Source: Danio rerio (taxonomy: Eukaryota; Chordata; Actinopteri; Cypriniformes; Danionidae). Taken from it: 64,000 nt of DNA. Position numbers and translations under genes: made by a program. The stretch is from the NCBI RefSeq assembly GCF_049306965.1, contig NC_133198.1:39120001-39184000 (forward strand), written 5' to 3'. The notes under the pieces are model-generated. The model was not told the origin of the DNA and did no database searches. It saw only the letters and a list, made by a program, of their open reading frames with translations. How positions within the stretch are numbered: position 1 is the stretch's first letter; each line of letters starts with the position of its first letter. This document shows, piece by piece, positions 49,274 to 62,055 of the stretch.

Positions 49274-50730
49274 TGAGGCACAAAATATACATTGCTTAAT
49301 GGTAGCCCAACAACAGTATTTAGTTAATGGTAATCTGCCATTGGCCCATTTTACTCTGAATGTCTTGCCCCATGACGCATTCAGAAAACGCGAACAAGGG
49401 TTCAAATATAAGGGGTACGCGACCAAATGATGGCTCCAAAGGTTTGCTTATACTATGTGGTCTAGTGTTTATTTAAGTGGTTTTGTGTCCAGTAATTTTG
49501 GGCATGTATACGGTGGGAATGTTTAAGTCTGTTTTGAAAAGTACCGAGCTGTCTAAGCCATCTTTCACTTTATTAAATAATGAACTGCTTGTTAAAAATG
49601 GTAGAGATATATAAGCTGTGAGATAGCATTTCGGGCAAGTAAAATGTTTTCTTATCAGTCTTAATGATATTGAAATGATCGCTAAATATTTATTGTTCGG
49701 AGCATTAAAACATCCTTTGAACTTATAACACACTCGTGCCATGATCAGTATTCTAAGCTAAAAAAAAAGACTGAAACGCCATGCTTGCTTTTAAGAAAAC
49801 TAAACTGTTCTTAATGTTACATCTAGGGTTTTATTTTGCTAATTTTCTTTAAGAAAGAATCTTCAAACGTAACAATAATTAACAACAAGGAGCGTGGGGA
49901 GCGTCTTATCTCCGTTCCGCCGTCAACGCCACGTGTTCTATGGCACGTTCACGGTCACGGGCACAAAGTTAGTGACCCAACTCGTATCTTGGGCCCTTGA
50001 GAACCAAACTGCAATTACAGAACAGCTTTTATGAATAGACTTTGATCTAGCATGTGAAATGTCATTCTGACAAATGTTTCAACTTGATTGTCTGTAACTA
50101 TTGGCCAAAGTGTAAATTGGTAGGCCTGCAGCTAAGCCGCTTAAATGCGACTTCCTGCTGATAAAATATTTATTCCTGATATAGTGAAACACGTTATATT
50201 CACGTCCATCATATTTGCATTTTAACCACATAAATATCCCAATAACTATTGCTTGTCCCTTGATCTGCGTTATTTGAACAAATCTGCTTAGGTCTACTTA
50301 ATTAATTAGTCACAACAATGCTTCTGGGAGAAAAATGCATGGTCAGGTAATATTATGAAGACGCGCAATGATAAATTCAAACAAAGATTAAGTCATTTAT
50401 TAGTGTTATGGAACTAGCAATCATACGGAAGAGATCAGATTTAAATCCCAATACTTACGAGCCTCTTTTGTTAATTAGCGGAACCCATTGTGTCATTAGT
50501 AACAAATTTTTTAATCAGATCATGGATTATATGCCAGTGGAATAGTTCATATTTGCTGCATGATTATAATGACTGTAGTTAGACGGTTAAAACAGTTATT
50601 TTTCCTGTCTATTTTTGCTCTAAAGGCGCATGTATTATTTTTAAACACCTACCAAATTGAGTAGAATGTTTTAACCAAATGGCGAAGAAAAATATTACAA
50701 TGTGATTTCACGCAAATATAGTTTTACATG

Positions 50731-50789
<59 letters not shown>

Positions 50790-51140
50790 ATTGACGGATG
50801 TCGGTGCTACGTTATTTTCTTGCTATTGGTCTAAAAGTTTAGCCACTGATATTTGGTTTAAGTCCTATTTTTGTTGAATATAGAAAAATAAAAATACAAT
50901 TATATGAATGACAACATCAGCAACTATATAGCAATGATCGTCACGTTTCCCCCTCTTTGGATTGTTTGTGAAATTGTCTCTGATGTATAATTTTTGTGTT
51001 GTGTTCCGTGTAATTTTGTGAATGCTCCAGTGTCGCATTCCTTTGTATCTTGCGATTAAAATGTCTTGTAAATAATGTTACGAGTTCATGAATGTATCCA
51101 TATATGTGTAACCTAAAGTTTCTGATTAATAAAGTCTTTA
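49274..51140 (+). other. hoxc12: hoxc12 3' UTR / downstream region with probable poly(A) signal
   Basis: The best poly(A) signal is AATAAA at 51128-51133 (TCTGATTAATAAAGTCTTTA), about 1.86 kb after the stop, preceded by U-rich sequence; an earlier AATAAA lies near 50886. A (TTA)n array is at 50732-50789. About 49885-50080 is a GC-balanced block (GTCTTATCTCCGTTCCGCCG, CCACGTGTTCTATGGCACGT) that may be a UTR or regulatory element. Confidence 0.4.
50732..50789. repeat. (TTA)n microsatellite
   Basis: About 19 perfect TTA/ATT units. Confidence 0.95.
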
Positions 51141-53812
51141 AACTTAATTTTATTTACCTATCTCATGTCTTTAATTTGAAAATTCAGGCCTTAGTATTAC
51201 AATCTGCAGTTTTTTCTTCTACCTCAAATGTGTATACGTTTTATTCAGCAGCAGAAAGAGAACTGCCGTTTTCAGAAACATTTATTTGCGAATTGGATAT
51301 ATGCATTATAGGGTTTGGCATTATCCTCATTTTGACCATATTGACTTTTTAGTGTTAGGTTACGACATAAAACGTTTTTGTTGTTTCTAATACTCGAGAG
51401 AAAACTAAAAAATGCACCTGAATGCTTGCCAACATGGCCACATGTAATTCAACAATATTGATATGCTTTATCCAGTTGTTCAAAATGGTAAAGACATCCA
51501 CCTAGTGGATAAATGGAACAGACGCCGGAACAGGGCCCCGTGAGGACTAACTGCAAGGACATGTAATACTTCGCTTGCCTATTTTGGAACTGTGGATAGC
51601 TAAATACGTTTTGTACCTTGCTTAAGCATATTGTTCACTGCTCGTGGTTTTAATTTATATTATTTTGCTGAAGATTACTAAAAATAATATTAGAAATTAC
51701 ATATTAATTGCTCACGAAGAATTATGAGAAGGTTTTGTACTTTATTTAAGGATCAAGTTTTAATAATGGTAATCACGAGTTATGTTACAGTGTTAAACAA
51801 AACTATTCGACGTCGTGCGTATGTATATATAGTCAACGTTTAAACTGGATCAAAAAGGTTTTTCGAAATTGTCCTGAGAGGAGAATTGGTGTTAAATAGT
51901 TTCAGGGCAACTTTAACAAAAGGTTTTGATCCACTTCAAATGTTGACATTATATACATGCACGCTCACTATAATATCTTAATTAATTGAGAGTCAATGAT
52001 GACTCAGACGAAAGAAAACGAAGCGGTCAGAGATGGTTCTAGCTATAGGTTAGTGTCAAGTCTATTGGCTTCCCTTAAAGCAAATGCGCTGCAGTCGTAA
52101 CAATGGCGTTTTATGCCCTTGCGGCGCTTTTGACTTTGAGACTAGCCAAATCTGTTTATGAGGACTCGTCTCTCTGGCTCAGAGGTCATTGAGCACCTCA
52201 GTGCCCTTCACACAAAACTTGTTGTCGTGGTTTACAAAGTGCTCTAGATCTCATCTGTTCCTTTCACATACGTGTAGAAACGTGGAAAAGTACAATTTGG
52301 CGTAGTTTGCAGGGCACATATGTGGATCTGTGAGACGGGGCTTTGTGTTTAAGTTAGAAATATTTTTTTATCTATGAGTATTATGAATTTCTATAAACGT
52401 GTATATGCTCGCCTTAACGTGCTTACAACTTTATTACTCCGCTTATTCGACGGTTTAGCTACTCTTAAACTAGAGACGAATAGTGCAACTGCACGGGGGG
52501 AAAAGCTTTACTTGTAAGTTATCTGAAAAAAAATCTGTCATTTTATACAAATAATTGAGACAACGCAGAAATTAGAACGAATTTAGTAAATTCGCTGTAT
52601 TGTAATTTGTCAATTGAATGAATATTATTTTCTAGCCTAAAAATACTTAAATAGAGGCATTAAGACATTTTTTCTTTCCGCGTGAGAACTAAATTTTCTT
52701 TTGCAACGATGAGGTTCTGGAAGTAATGATGGAAAATGTGTTTGATTCAATGCATTAGATTTGTCAATGTATAAAGAAGTTTGAAAATCAACACTTCTTT
52801 TTATCATTTGCTTTATTCAATAACCTCGTTTAATTGTCACTTGCAGCATTCAATCCAGTTTTATATAAAACCATGTATGTAAATACAATTTCTAATGGAT
52901 CTATTTCATTTTACTGTTGACTGGTAAGAACAGATATGCATTTATGCATATTGATATATATATATATATTTTTTTTTAAATAAAAATATGTTTACCACAT
53001 CAACAGATCTTCAAATAGAGCTTTTCTAAGCCATAAGACATTTTTCTATTTTTGTAAAACTTCGGCACGAGGTCAATAATATCCGAGACTACAGCATACT
53101 TGTTGCTTTATTACCTTTTATTATTTTTAAAAGGTTCTTTTTCGAAATAGTCGTGTTTTTATACTAAATATACCAGCGCTTTTACTCGTTTTAGGTCTCA
53201 TTCATTTGAAATTATTTAAAGTAAAAGAACAATATATTAAAGGCGACTATAACGTATGGGAAAATTTGTATATTTCAAAGAGGAACAAACTGTTTCGAAA
53301 TAAGCCCGCCTCACATAAGGCCGTATCCAGAATAGCAAAAAACTAATGAACGCGTCTGTTAAATCTAATAAAAGCCAAATGTCAATGCGTTGATCTGCAA
53401 TACAACATAAACAAGGAAAATAATTAAAAATTTAAGACAAATCTGTTAAATCAATGGAAAATACTTAAAAACTTAGTATTGGGTTTAAAGAAAATGGCTT
53501 TTTTTTTTTTTTGAAAACTAATGGATGACTCTTTTTAGACTGTTTGGCTATTTGGCTGTTTCTATCCTATCCCACCCCCGTTAGCCCTGTCTTAGTGGGC
53601 GGGAGCAACTTGAAGGTCAAGTTAGTGTGTCCCATATATAGGAACCAAGTATCCAATGCCATTTGTGTAGTTAAAAAATCAATCATTAACACCAAGTTAA
53701 AATACACCAGATATTTAATTTATTGATCAATTCCTGTTTTGTAAAATTTGCGCAGATGGTGCAAAAACATTTCAACCAATTTCTAAAAAAACAAAAGCTA
53801 CTTCTATAACAA
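51141..53812. other. hoxc12-hoxc11 intergenic DNA; candidate regulatory block at 52060-52260
   Basis: No gene recognised. The block at about 52060-52260 is GC-balanced, with AbdB-like GGCGTTTTATGCCCTTGCGG and TCTGTTTATGAGGACTC plus an AGGTCA half-site (52182-52187). In mammals the lncRNA HOTAIR lies antisense between HOXC12 and HOXC11; nothing here lets me identify an equivalent. Confidence 0.3.
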
Positions 53813-55789
<1,977 letters not shown>

Positions 55790-55799
55790 TGTGCTAACG

Positions 55800-56260
55800 C
55801 TCTAAAGCTATGCGCTCACAGAGACCTCTGTAAAAAGTAGGGCCATTTTTGTTGTTGCTTGAATCTGTTCACAGCTCATACGAGCGAGTTTAACAGCCCG
55901 ACTTACATCCAATTAAATTTATCTAGGCCATGAGGGGACAGTAATGCTATTACACAGTTTCCCTTTTTAGCCCTGCTGAGGTTTTAGCCCTAGAGGTAAA
56001 CTACAGGGCCCTTGAGTGTTGCCTACAACTGTTGTTTGGTCTCCTTGTTGAAATCTCACGAATGCTGAATGCGTTAATTTTTTTTGTTGATCTTAATTGA
56101 TGTCAGGAAAAGGCGTTTTTGTTTTAATGCACGATTGAAAAGTCGACGAAATTGGCCTCCGGGGCAAGGCTAAGACATGCTAAAATGCACTGATCTAGCT
56201 ATTCCTCCAGCTTTTTATCCGGAAGCATGAACCGCATCATTTTGGACCACGTAACATTAA
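55800..56260. promoter_or_regulatory. Candidate conserved noncoding element between hoxc12 and hoxc11
   Basis: A non-repetitive, GC-balanced run of about 450 bp (CTCATACGAGCGAGTTTAAC, CCAATTAAATTTATCTAGGC, GCCCTAGAGGTAAACTACAG, GATCTTAATTGATGTCAGG) with homeodomain cores, unlike the adjacent AT-rich DNA. Inferred regulatory; needs multi-fish alignment. Confidence 0.3.
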
Positions 56261-58689
56261 TACATACCTCTGTAATTTTATTTTTACTGTATAATTATAG
56301 GCCTTGCAAAGAATTTCAGAAATTCATTTGACAGTGTTGTAAAGCTCACGGTTCGTCATAGGGATTGTTTTTAGTGGGAGAATGACAAACATTTACAACT
56401 CACTCCTCTGTCCTTTCGTTTCTCTAGACATAAACGCCTCTCTAGCTTCTAGCTTCTTCTAACTGAACTTGCCTCTTCAATTCAACTGCTACATCACAAT
56501 ATCAACAACTGTGCAAATCTCCAGCAGGGGCAGAGCATTTGTGAGGATATAGTGCTTGTTTAGAGAAAGAAACAGGCGCGCCTTTGTTGAATTTCAGGGT
56601 CCTACAGCTAGTAGTATAGTGTTAAAGCTGACTGATAACATCAAATTAGTTGGCATACATGTAAAATAGGTATCCTCTACAACTACAAATCAAAAACTAA
56701 AACTAAAGGTTGTGATTGTTGTTATGCACTGCGTAAAGGCAAGCGTAGACAGTGAAACCAGTATGATAATCTACGAACATGCTAGTTGTCAGTAGTTACT
56801 ACGCAATGTATTTCTCGCATTAACAAGTTTATACTGGATAGAATGACCAAAGGGCTCAGATAATAAACAATATGAATCTTGTTCTTTAAAAGTTTCTCAG
56901 CTAATACGGCTGATTTTGGTTTTGAACTCGTTCAATACAACTTTTAGATCTGTATTACTCAAACCTGAATCATCGAACGTTGTATTGCATTATATATTAG
57001 TTAGATATTTGTCTTCCTTAGGCCTTTTTAATTATTTAACTTTTATTTGTTTTCTGTAGAACAAAGAAGTTCTTGCTTTTCCGCCGTTCGGACTTTTATG
57101 GCGGCTGCAGTGAGAATTTTAGTGGTCAAATTCAAGTGCCTGGTCTGGGCAGCTGTCTGCTTTCTTTGTACTTGGTTGAAGGCATATTGCACACCAACCT
57201 TTTGTCAGTTCTGAGAGCTCAGTACAGAAAAGACTCATAAAGTCATTGCCACATACCTTTTTAGAACTTTTAGCAATCTAGAAATAGGCTGCTTTAAAAA
57301 TGAAACTTATTTTAGTTACATTGTGCAGCGTAGCTGGATTGTAATATTTTTCCAAATCGTTAATAGATTTGTAGGGTGTTCGTAACACTTACAAATTGTT
57401 TTGAACAAATATTGGACCTGTATTTTTATAGAGATAAAATATTAAAAACAAATATGTCGAAGACAACAGTAAGTATGATTAGTTTATATTTGAAACTCTG
57501 TGAAATAACCGGTCTTTTATGTGAGGTGTCTAAACAAAATTGTGTTAAATTATACATTAATAATTACCTAAAATAAAAAACATCAATCAAATACCAAATA
57601 AAATAACAAATTAATTATCGGTTTTATTATTTCACGTATTAAATTGTTTAATACGTTTCTGAATATTAGCATACTCAGCATATGCTGGCACATATTTTGC
57701 TAACATTGCAGTTACTAACATAGGTATTTCTATATTAAAAAGCATTTATTGGAAACAAAATGTTTTTAATAAAAAGTAGTTGGTCCATTTATCAGTATTC
57801 TGGTTAAAAACAAGTTTATGTTTTAATAGACGCTGGAGGAATCATATTAAAACGATATAGTATATTTTGCCTCAAACAGATGCCTCTCATAAAATGGTCT
57901 CAGAGATTTAAAATATCCATGGGATCATTTGACTTTGCACGTTAAATGCCAAAAAGTGTAGTGCAGGGGTGTATGTAAAGTTGAACACAATAGTATGACA
58001 CATATGATAGTATATACACGTACGTTTTTTTTTTTTTTTTTCATTTGATAAGGAGAGTGTTTTACATTTACGTTAGAGACATATTATGATAGGTGGCATC
58101 TTATTTTATTTTTTTATTACAATTAAGAGAAACGTTTAAAACCAAACCACATCTAAATATAAAGAAATACAAACATTAATTTTGTTTATGCACAAGTCCA
58201 GCACTAAATAAAAGGTTTTCTGCATAAGTTCTTAATATTTTCAGCAGCAATAACATCAATAAAAAATCGTTAAAAAAGATAAACAAATGTCATATTATTA
58301 TATTCCGAAATTGGGTGGAGCTGACACGTGACAACTATAAGGCATGTTAAAGTTTTATTAAACCATGTGTAAATATAGGTTTTATACGTTTAAAGCATAT
58401 GTGCTTATATACAAAATATAGCCTGGAAAGTCTTACCAAGTGTATGCATTTGAACCAAAGCAATATGACATTGCGGTGAAACACGTCTAATACAGCAATC
58501 AACACAATAACACAATAATAAATCAAACAAGTCATATTTAACAGTCGTTCTTTTAAAGCTTTAATAATGTTTAATACGAAAGTCATAGATTAAAGCATAC
58601 AGGCCATTATATACATTTAACAGGATGTATTGCATCGGAATTATAAAATCAGTGTTACTCAGTACACATACAGGCTCCAGCACAAACAC
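56261..58689. other. DNA upstream of hoxc11; second candidate block at 57050-57240
   Basis: Mostly AT-rich. At about 57040-57240 a polypyrimidine-AG (TTTGTTTTCTGTAG, ending 57059) precedes GC-richer sequence with an AbdB-like ACTTTTATGGCGGCTGCAG, so an upstream exon or element is possible. GGCGCGCC also occurs near 56577. A T-run is at about 58025-58040. No gene recognised. Confidence 0.3.
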
Positions 58690-58978
58690 AAAACACATCG
58701 ATCTTACAAAACTCGCTAAAAGCAACAAACAAAACATGTTACTGTTTTACATAGTTTGCATGATTTGAAAATTAATCGCTTGAATCGCACAGATCTTACC
58801 CAACTGAACCACTCCTACGCATCCATGTGTTCCAAATTGATATATGACAATATCTACTTTCGATCACGTGTTGCGGGGCGACTTAGACGGATTGCGCGTC
58901 ATCTCGCCTTCCCAAATTTTCTCCTTCTGCAGCTCGAATCCAAAACATCATATCTGTAGTACGGACTACAGGAGAAAG
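58690..58978 (+). promoter_or_regulatory. hoxc11: hoxc11 proximal promoter / 5' UTR
   Basis: Contains a perfect E-box in GATCACGTGTTGCG (CACGTG 58865-58870), whose end is 108 nt before the chosen start codon, and homeodomain-like AATTAATCGC (58770-58779). No clear CCAAT or TATA box. An upstream ATG at 58844 is in frame with the coding sequence (45 extra codons) but the extension does not resemble Hox11 proteins. Confidence 0.55.
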
Positions 58979-60144
58979 ATGTTTAACTCTGTTAATCTGG
59001 GCAACTTCTGCTCCCAGACGCGTAAAGACCGGACGTCCGAGTTTGGGGACAGGACGGGCTGTGCCTCCAACATCTACCTCCCCAGCTGCACTTACTACGT
59101 TCCTGAATTTTCCGCCGTCTCTTCGTTCCTTCCACAGGGGCCCTCGCGACAAATCACATACCCATATTCCACAAATCTATCTCAAGTGCAACCGGTACGA
59201 GATGTTTCCTATGGTTTGGACCCGTCCAGCAAGTGGCACCACAGATCCAACTATGCATCTTGCTACTCAGGAGAAGACCTGGTGCATAGAGACTGTCTTC
59301 CGCCATCCACCATGACAGAAATGCTCATGAAAAACGAGAGTGTGTACAGCCACCACCACCAGCATCATCCGAACTCTAGCCACCCTTCCACCGGGTTCTA
59401 CACCGGCGTGGGGAAAAACAACGTGCTCCCTCAAGGTTTTGACCGTTTCTTTGAAACCGCTTATTGTAGTACGGACAATCAGTCAGAACATTGTTTACAA
59501 AAGAGCGAGATGAACAAATTAGAGACTTCGTCCCAGCAACCCACAGCTGTTTCCGCAGCACGAGAGCCGGAAAAGGACCCAGAGGATGAGGAGGAACACA
59601 CAAATTCGGGCTCGTGCACTTCAGCAGCTACTAAGGACGGGAACGCAAGCAAGAGCAGCCATTCGAGTAGGTACCGAAGCTGTAAATGGGGAAAGGTTAA
59701 GGGACTAGCCCGGTGTTTTGTCGGTCAGATTTTATGTGGAGTTTTATAAGCATTCAAAGGATTTTATTATAACCTACAAAGCTCTTTCCTCCAACGAAAA
59801 GAATTTTTACGATGGGAAAGCGCTTTGAAAAAGGAGGATGTTATACACAGACGCTACTATCCCAGAGTCTGTGAAATTTTAAGAGCGCGCTATTGTGACA
59901 AATGCTAACTTTGATCATGAACTTGCGTTGAGCATTGCGAGGGATTTTCTCGTTTAGCTGTCGGGGGTAAAAACCAATTGGGCAGAACATTACTTTTGGC
60001 ATACTGTGAATTTTGTTTTAGCAGCTCGAATGTAAACTAGCTAGGTCCTTATTAGCTTTTTAAACGTGCTGTGACTGCAGTTACCGTGGGGTGTGTAGTC
60101 AATGGCCGAAACCTTAGTGCTTGCTCAGTGCTAATGACAGATAG

Positions 60145-60183
<39 letters not shown>

Positions 60184-60191
60184 ATAGATCG

Positions 60192-60285
<94 letters not shown>

Positions 60286-61303
60286 AAACAAAATAAATAC
60301 AAACTAAAGAGGCCTTTTTTTCTTTTGAGATTTGTTGTTGTGTAAAATTCGCACCAAACTATTTAACGTTCAAATAATCCAGTTATTATGCATTTTAGAG
60401 TTATCCTTAATTTTAGATGTCTCTCTATTGCGGCGCTTTTAACATGTATGTACAGAACAACAAAAGAGAAGCAAGCGTTCACGGTCATGCACATTAGACA
60501 ATATTGCAGGCCTATTGTAAGATCCATTTTGTAACAATAAAAATAGCACATTTTCACGTGCACACGGCCATGGGTCATATAATTTGCCAAATGCACGCAT
60601 TAATATGATGCAAAACAGGGATAATTGCACAAACCGAAAAAACACTCTCTACGATCAAAAGATTAAAGAAGAACATTTATTTACCGAGTTTATCAGTTAT
60701 ATGTTGTTGTTTTTGTTTTGTTTTGTTTTTTGCTGCTGTTGTTATTAATATTATTGTTATTGTGATAATTATTTTGTATTTTAGATTTTTATTTCCTCAG
60801 GGTTATAAAAATTGTAGAGTGACAAATTGTGTTTGCTTCCTCACATTGGTAACCATAGATGCAGTCCACGAGGCATTTAGTGAAATTTGATATTACAAAT
60901 GTATCTTCAATAAATAAATGAACAAAAATAAAATTAAAAAGTTGTACATTTATAAACATCTCATTTTGTTTTTTTGCTGAAATGTTTTTTGCTAAATGTT
61001 GCTTTAAAATGTTTATTTTAAAATGTTAATCATTGTAATTGTCTCTTTTTTTTATATTTTTTATCCTAAGGTACCCCGCGCACAAGAAAGAAGAGATGTC
61101 CATACTCCAAATTTCAGATTCGTGAACTGGAGCGAGAATTTTTCTTTAACGTTTACATCAACAAGGAGAAAAGGCTACAGCTATCCAGAATGTTAAACCT
61201 TACTGACAGACAAGTCAAAATATGGTTTCAAAATCGTAGAATGAAAGAAAAGAAATTAAGCAGAGATCGCCTGCAGTATTTCTCTGGAAATCCGTTGCTG
61301 TAA
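58979..61303 (+). CDS. hoxc11: Homeobox protein Hox-C11
   Basis: AbdB-class homeodomain transcription factor of paralogue group 11, nuclear, patterning the posterior trunk, tail and appendages. Two exons: 58979-59666 and 61071-61303 (intron 1404 bp), giving 306 aa. The start [12 protein letters not shown] is the diagnostic Hox11 N-terminus; it is followed by the group-11 N-terminal domain with [20 protein letters not shown] and [14 protein letters not shown]. There is a His-rich run near residue 125-132 and an acidic stretch [12 protein letters not shown] before the homeodomain. The homeodomain is residues 234-293: [52 protein letters not shown]; the tail [11 protein letters not shown] is as in tetrapod HOXC11. 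Frame requires the donor TCGA|GTAGGT; a GT four bases later (TAG|GTACCG) would shift the frame. Acceptor TCCTAAG. The a/b copy is not resolved. Confidence 0.97.
59667..61070 (+). other. hoxc11: hoxc11 intron
   Basis: Phase-1 intron of 1404 bp. It contains the GATA/TATC palindromic array (60139-60285) and a T-rich run leading to the acceptor (61046-61070). No other feature recognised; the last 26 codons of the open frame extending exon 1 are intron read-through. Confidence 0.85.
60139..60285. repeat. Inverted (GATA)n-(TATC)n array, palindromic
   Basis: About 44 bp of GATA units (60139-60182) followed by AATAGATC|GATCTATC, a perfect palindrome centre (60190/60191), then about 94 bp of TATC units to 60285. 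The two arms are reverse complements, so a hairpin of about 45 bp per arm is possible. It lies inside the hoxc11 intron, 470 bp after exon 1. Confidence 0.95.
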
Positions 61304-62055
61304 TTGTTGAAATGGCGTTGCCTGTTATTTAATATTTTTGCAAACAAACTCTATTAAATATGTCAAATATGCCCTTCAGTCTAATTAAATAATTAGATAT
61401 GTTTTTGTCTAGGCCAGCAACAGTACTGAAGAAGCCTAAGACAGTTGGAGGCTAACAGGATTGTAATGGCTGAGGGTGGGGACAGACAATACAAATTTGC
61501 TTAATGTCAAACTGATATTTCAAGTTTAAAGTTCACAAACCAAAACGTAATCTTCACAAACTTAAGGTTTCTATTTGTTTGTGACCCGTCTTTTAAGTGA
61601 AAATAATTAAAATATTCACTTTGAATAAGGCGACAAAATAGCCTACTATAATATATTATAAAATTGTACCCTTATCATTTTATGCTTGTATATATGTACA
61701 TTAAAACACACACTCGACTCTGGTTTAAATCTGGAGATGTCATACTTTTTTATGTTTTCACCATTTAGAACTGTGACTTGTACAATCTGTAATAATGTAT
61801 TCCTTGTACAGAGATTATGCATTGTGCATTCGTGAATGTAAATATAATGTTATTTTGAGTATCCTCAACTTATCCCTGCTGCTATATTTCTTTACATTGC
61901 CTTTGCAGCCTTGTGAGCTTTGTTGTTCAATTCTTTAAATTATTTGCTGTACGCCCAAAGTTCTCTATCTTTTTTTTTTTCTTAAGGGGAAGTTCGGCGG
62001 TCCGATTTGGCCTGTGTACTGCGTATTAATCAAAAATAAACACGAATAAAGGTAA
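61304..62055 (+). other. hoxc11: hoxc11 3' UTR with poly(A) signals
   Basis: Two AATAAA signals in tandem, 62035-62040 and 62045-62050, lie in CAAAAATAAACACGAATAAA followed by GT-rich GGTAAACTGTTACATGTCAC. This predicts a 3' UTR of about 750 nt. Cleavage position not seen. Confidence 0.6.

Noticed and set aside
59667-59749. C-terminal extension of the first hoxc11 frame
   Set aside because: Intron read-through; the family needs the homeobox exon at 61071.
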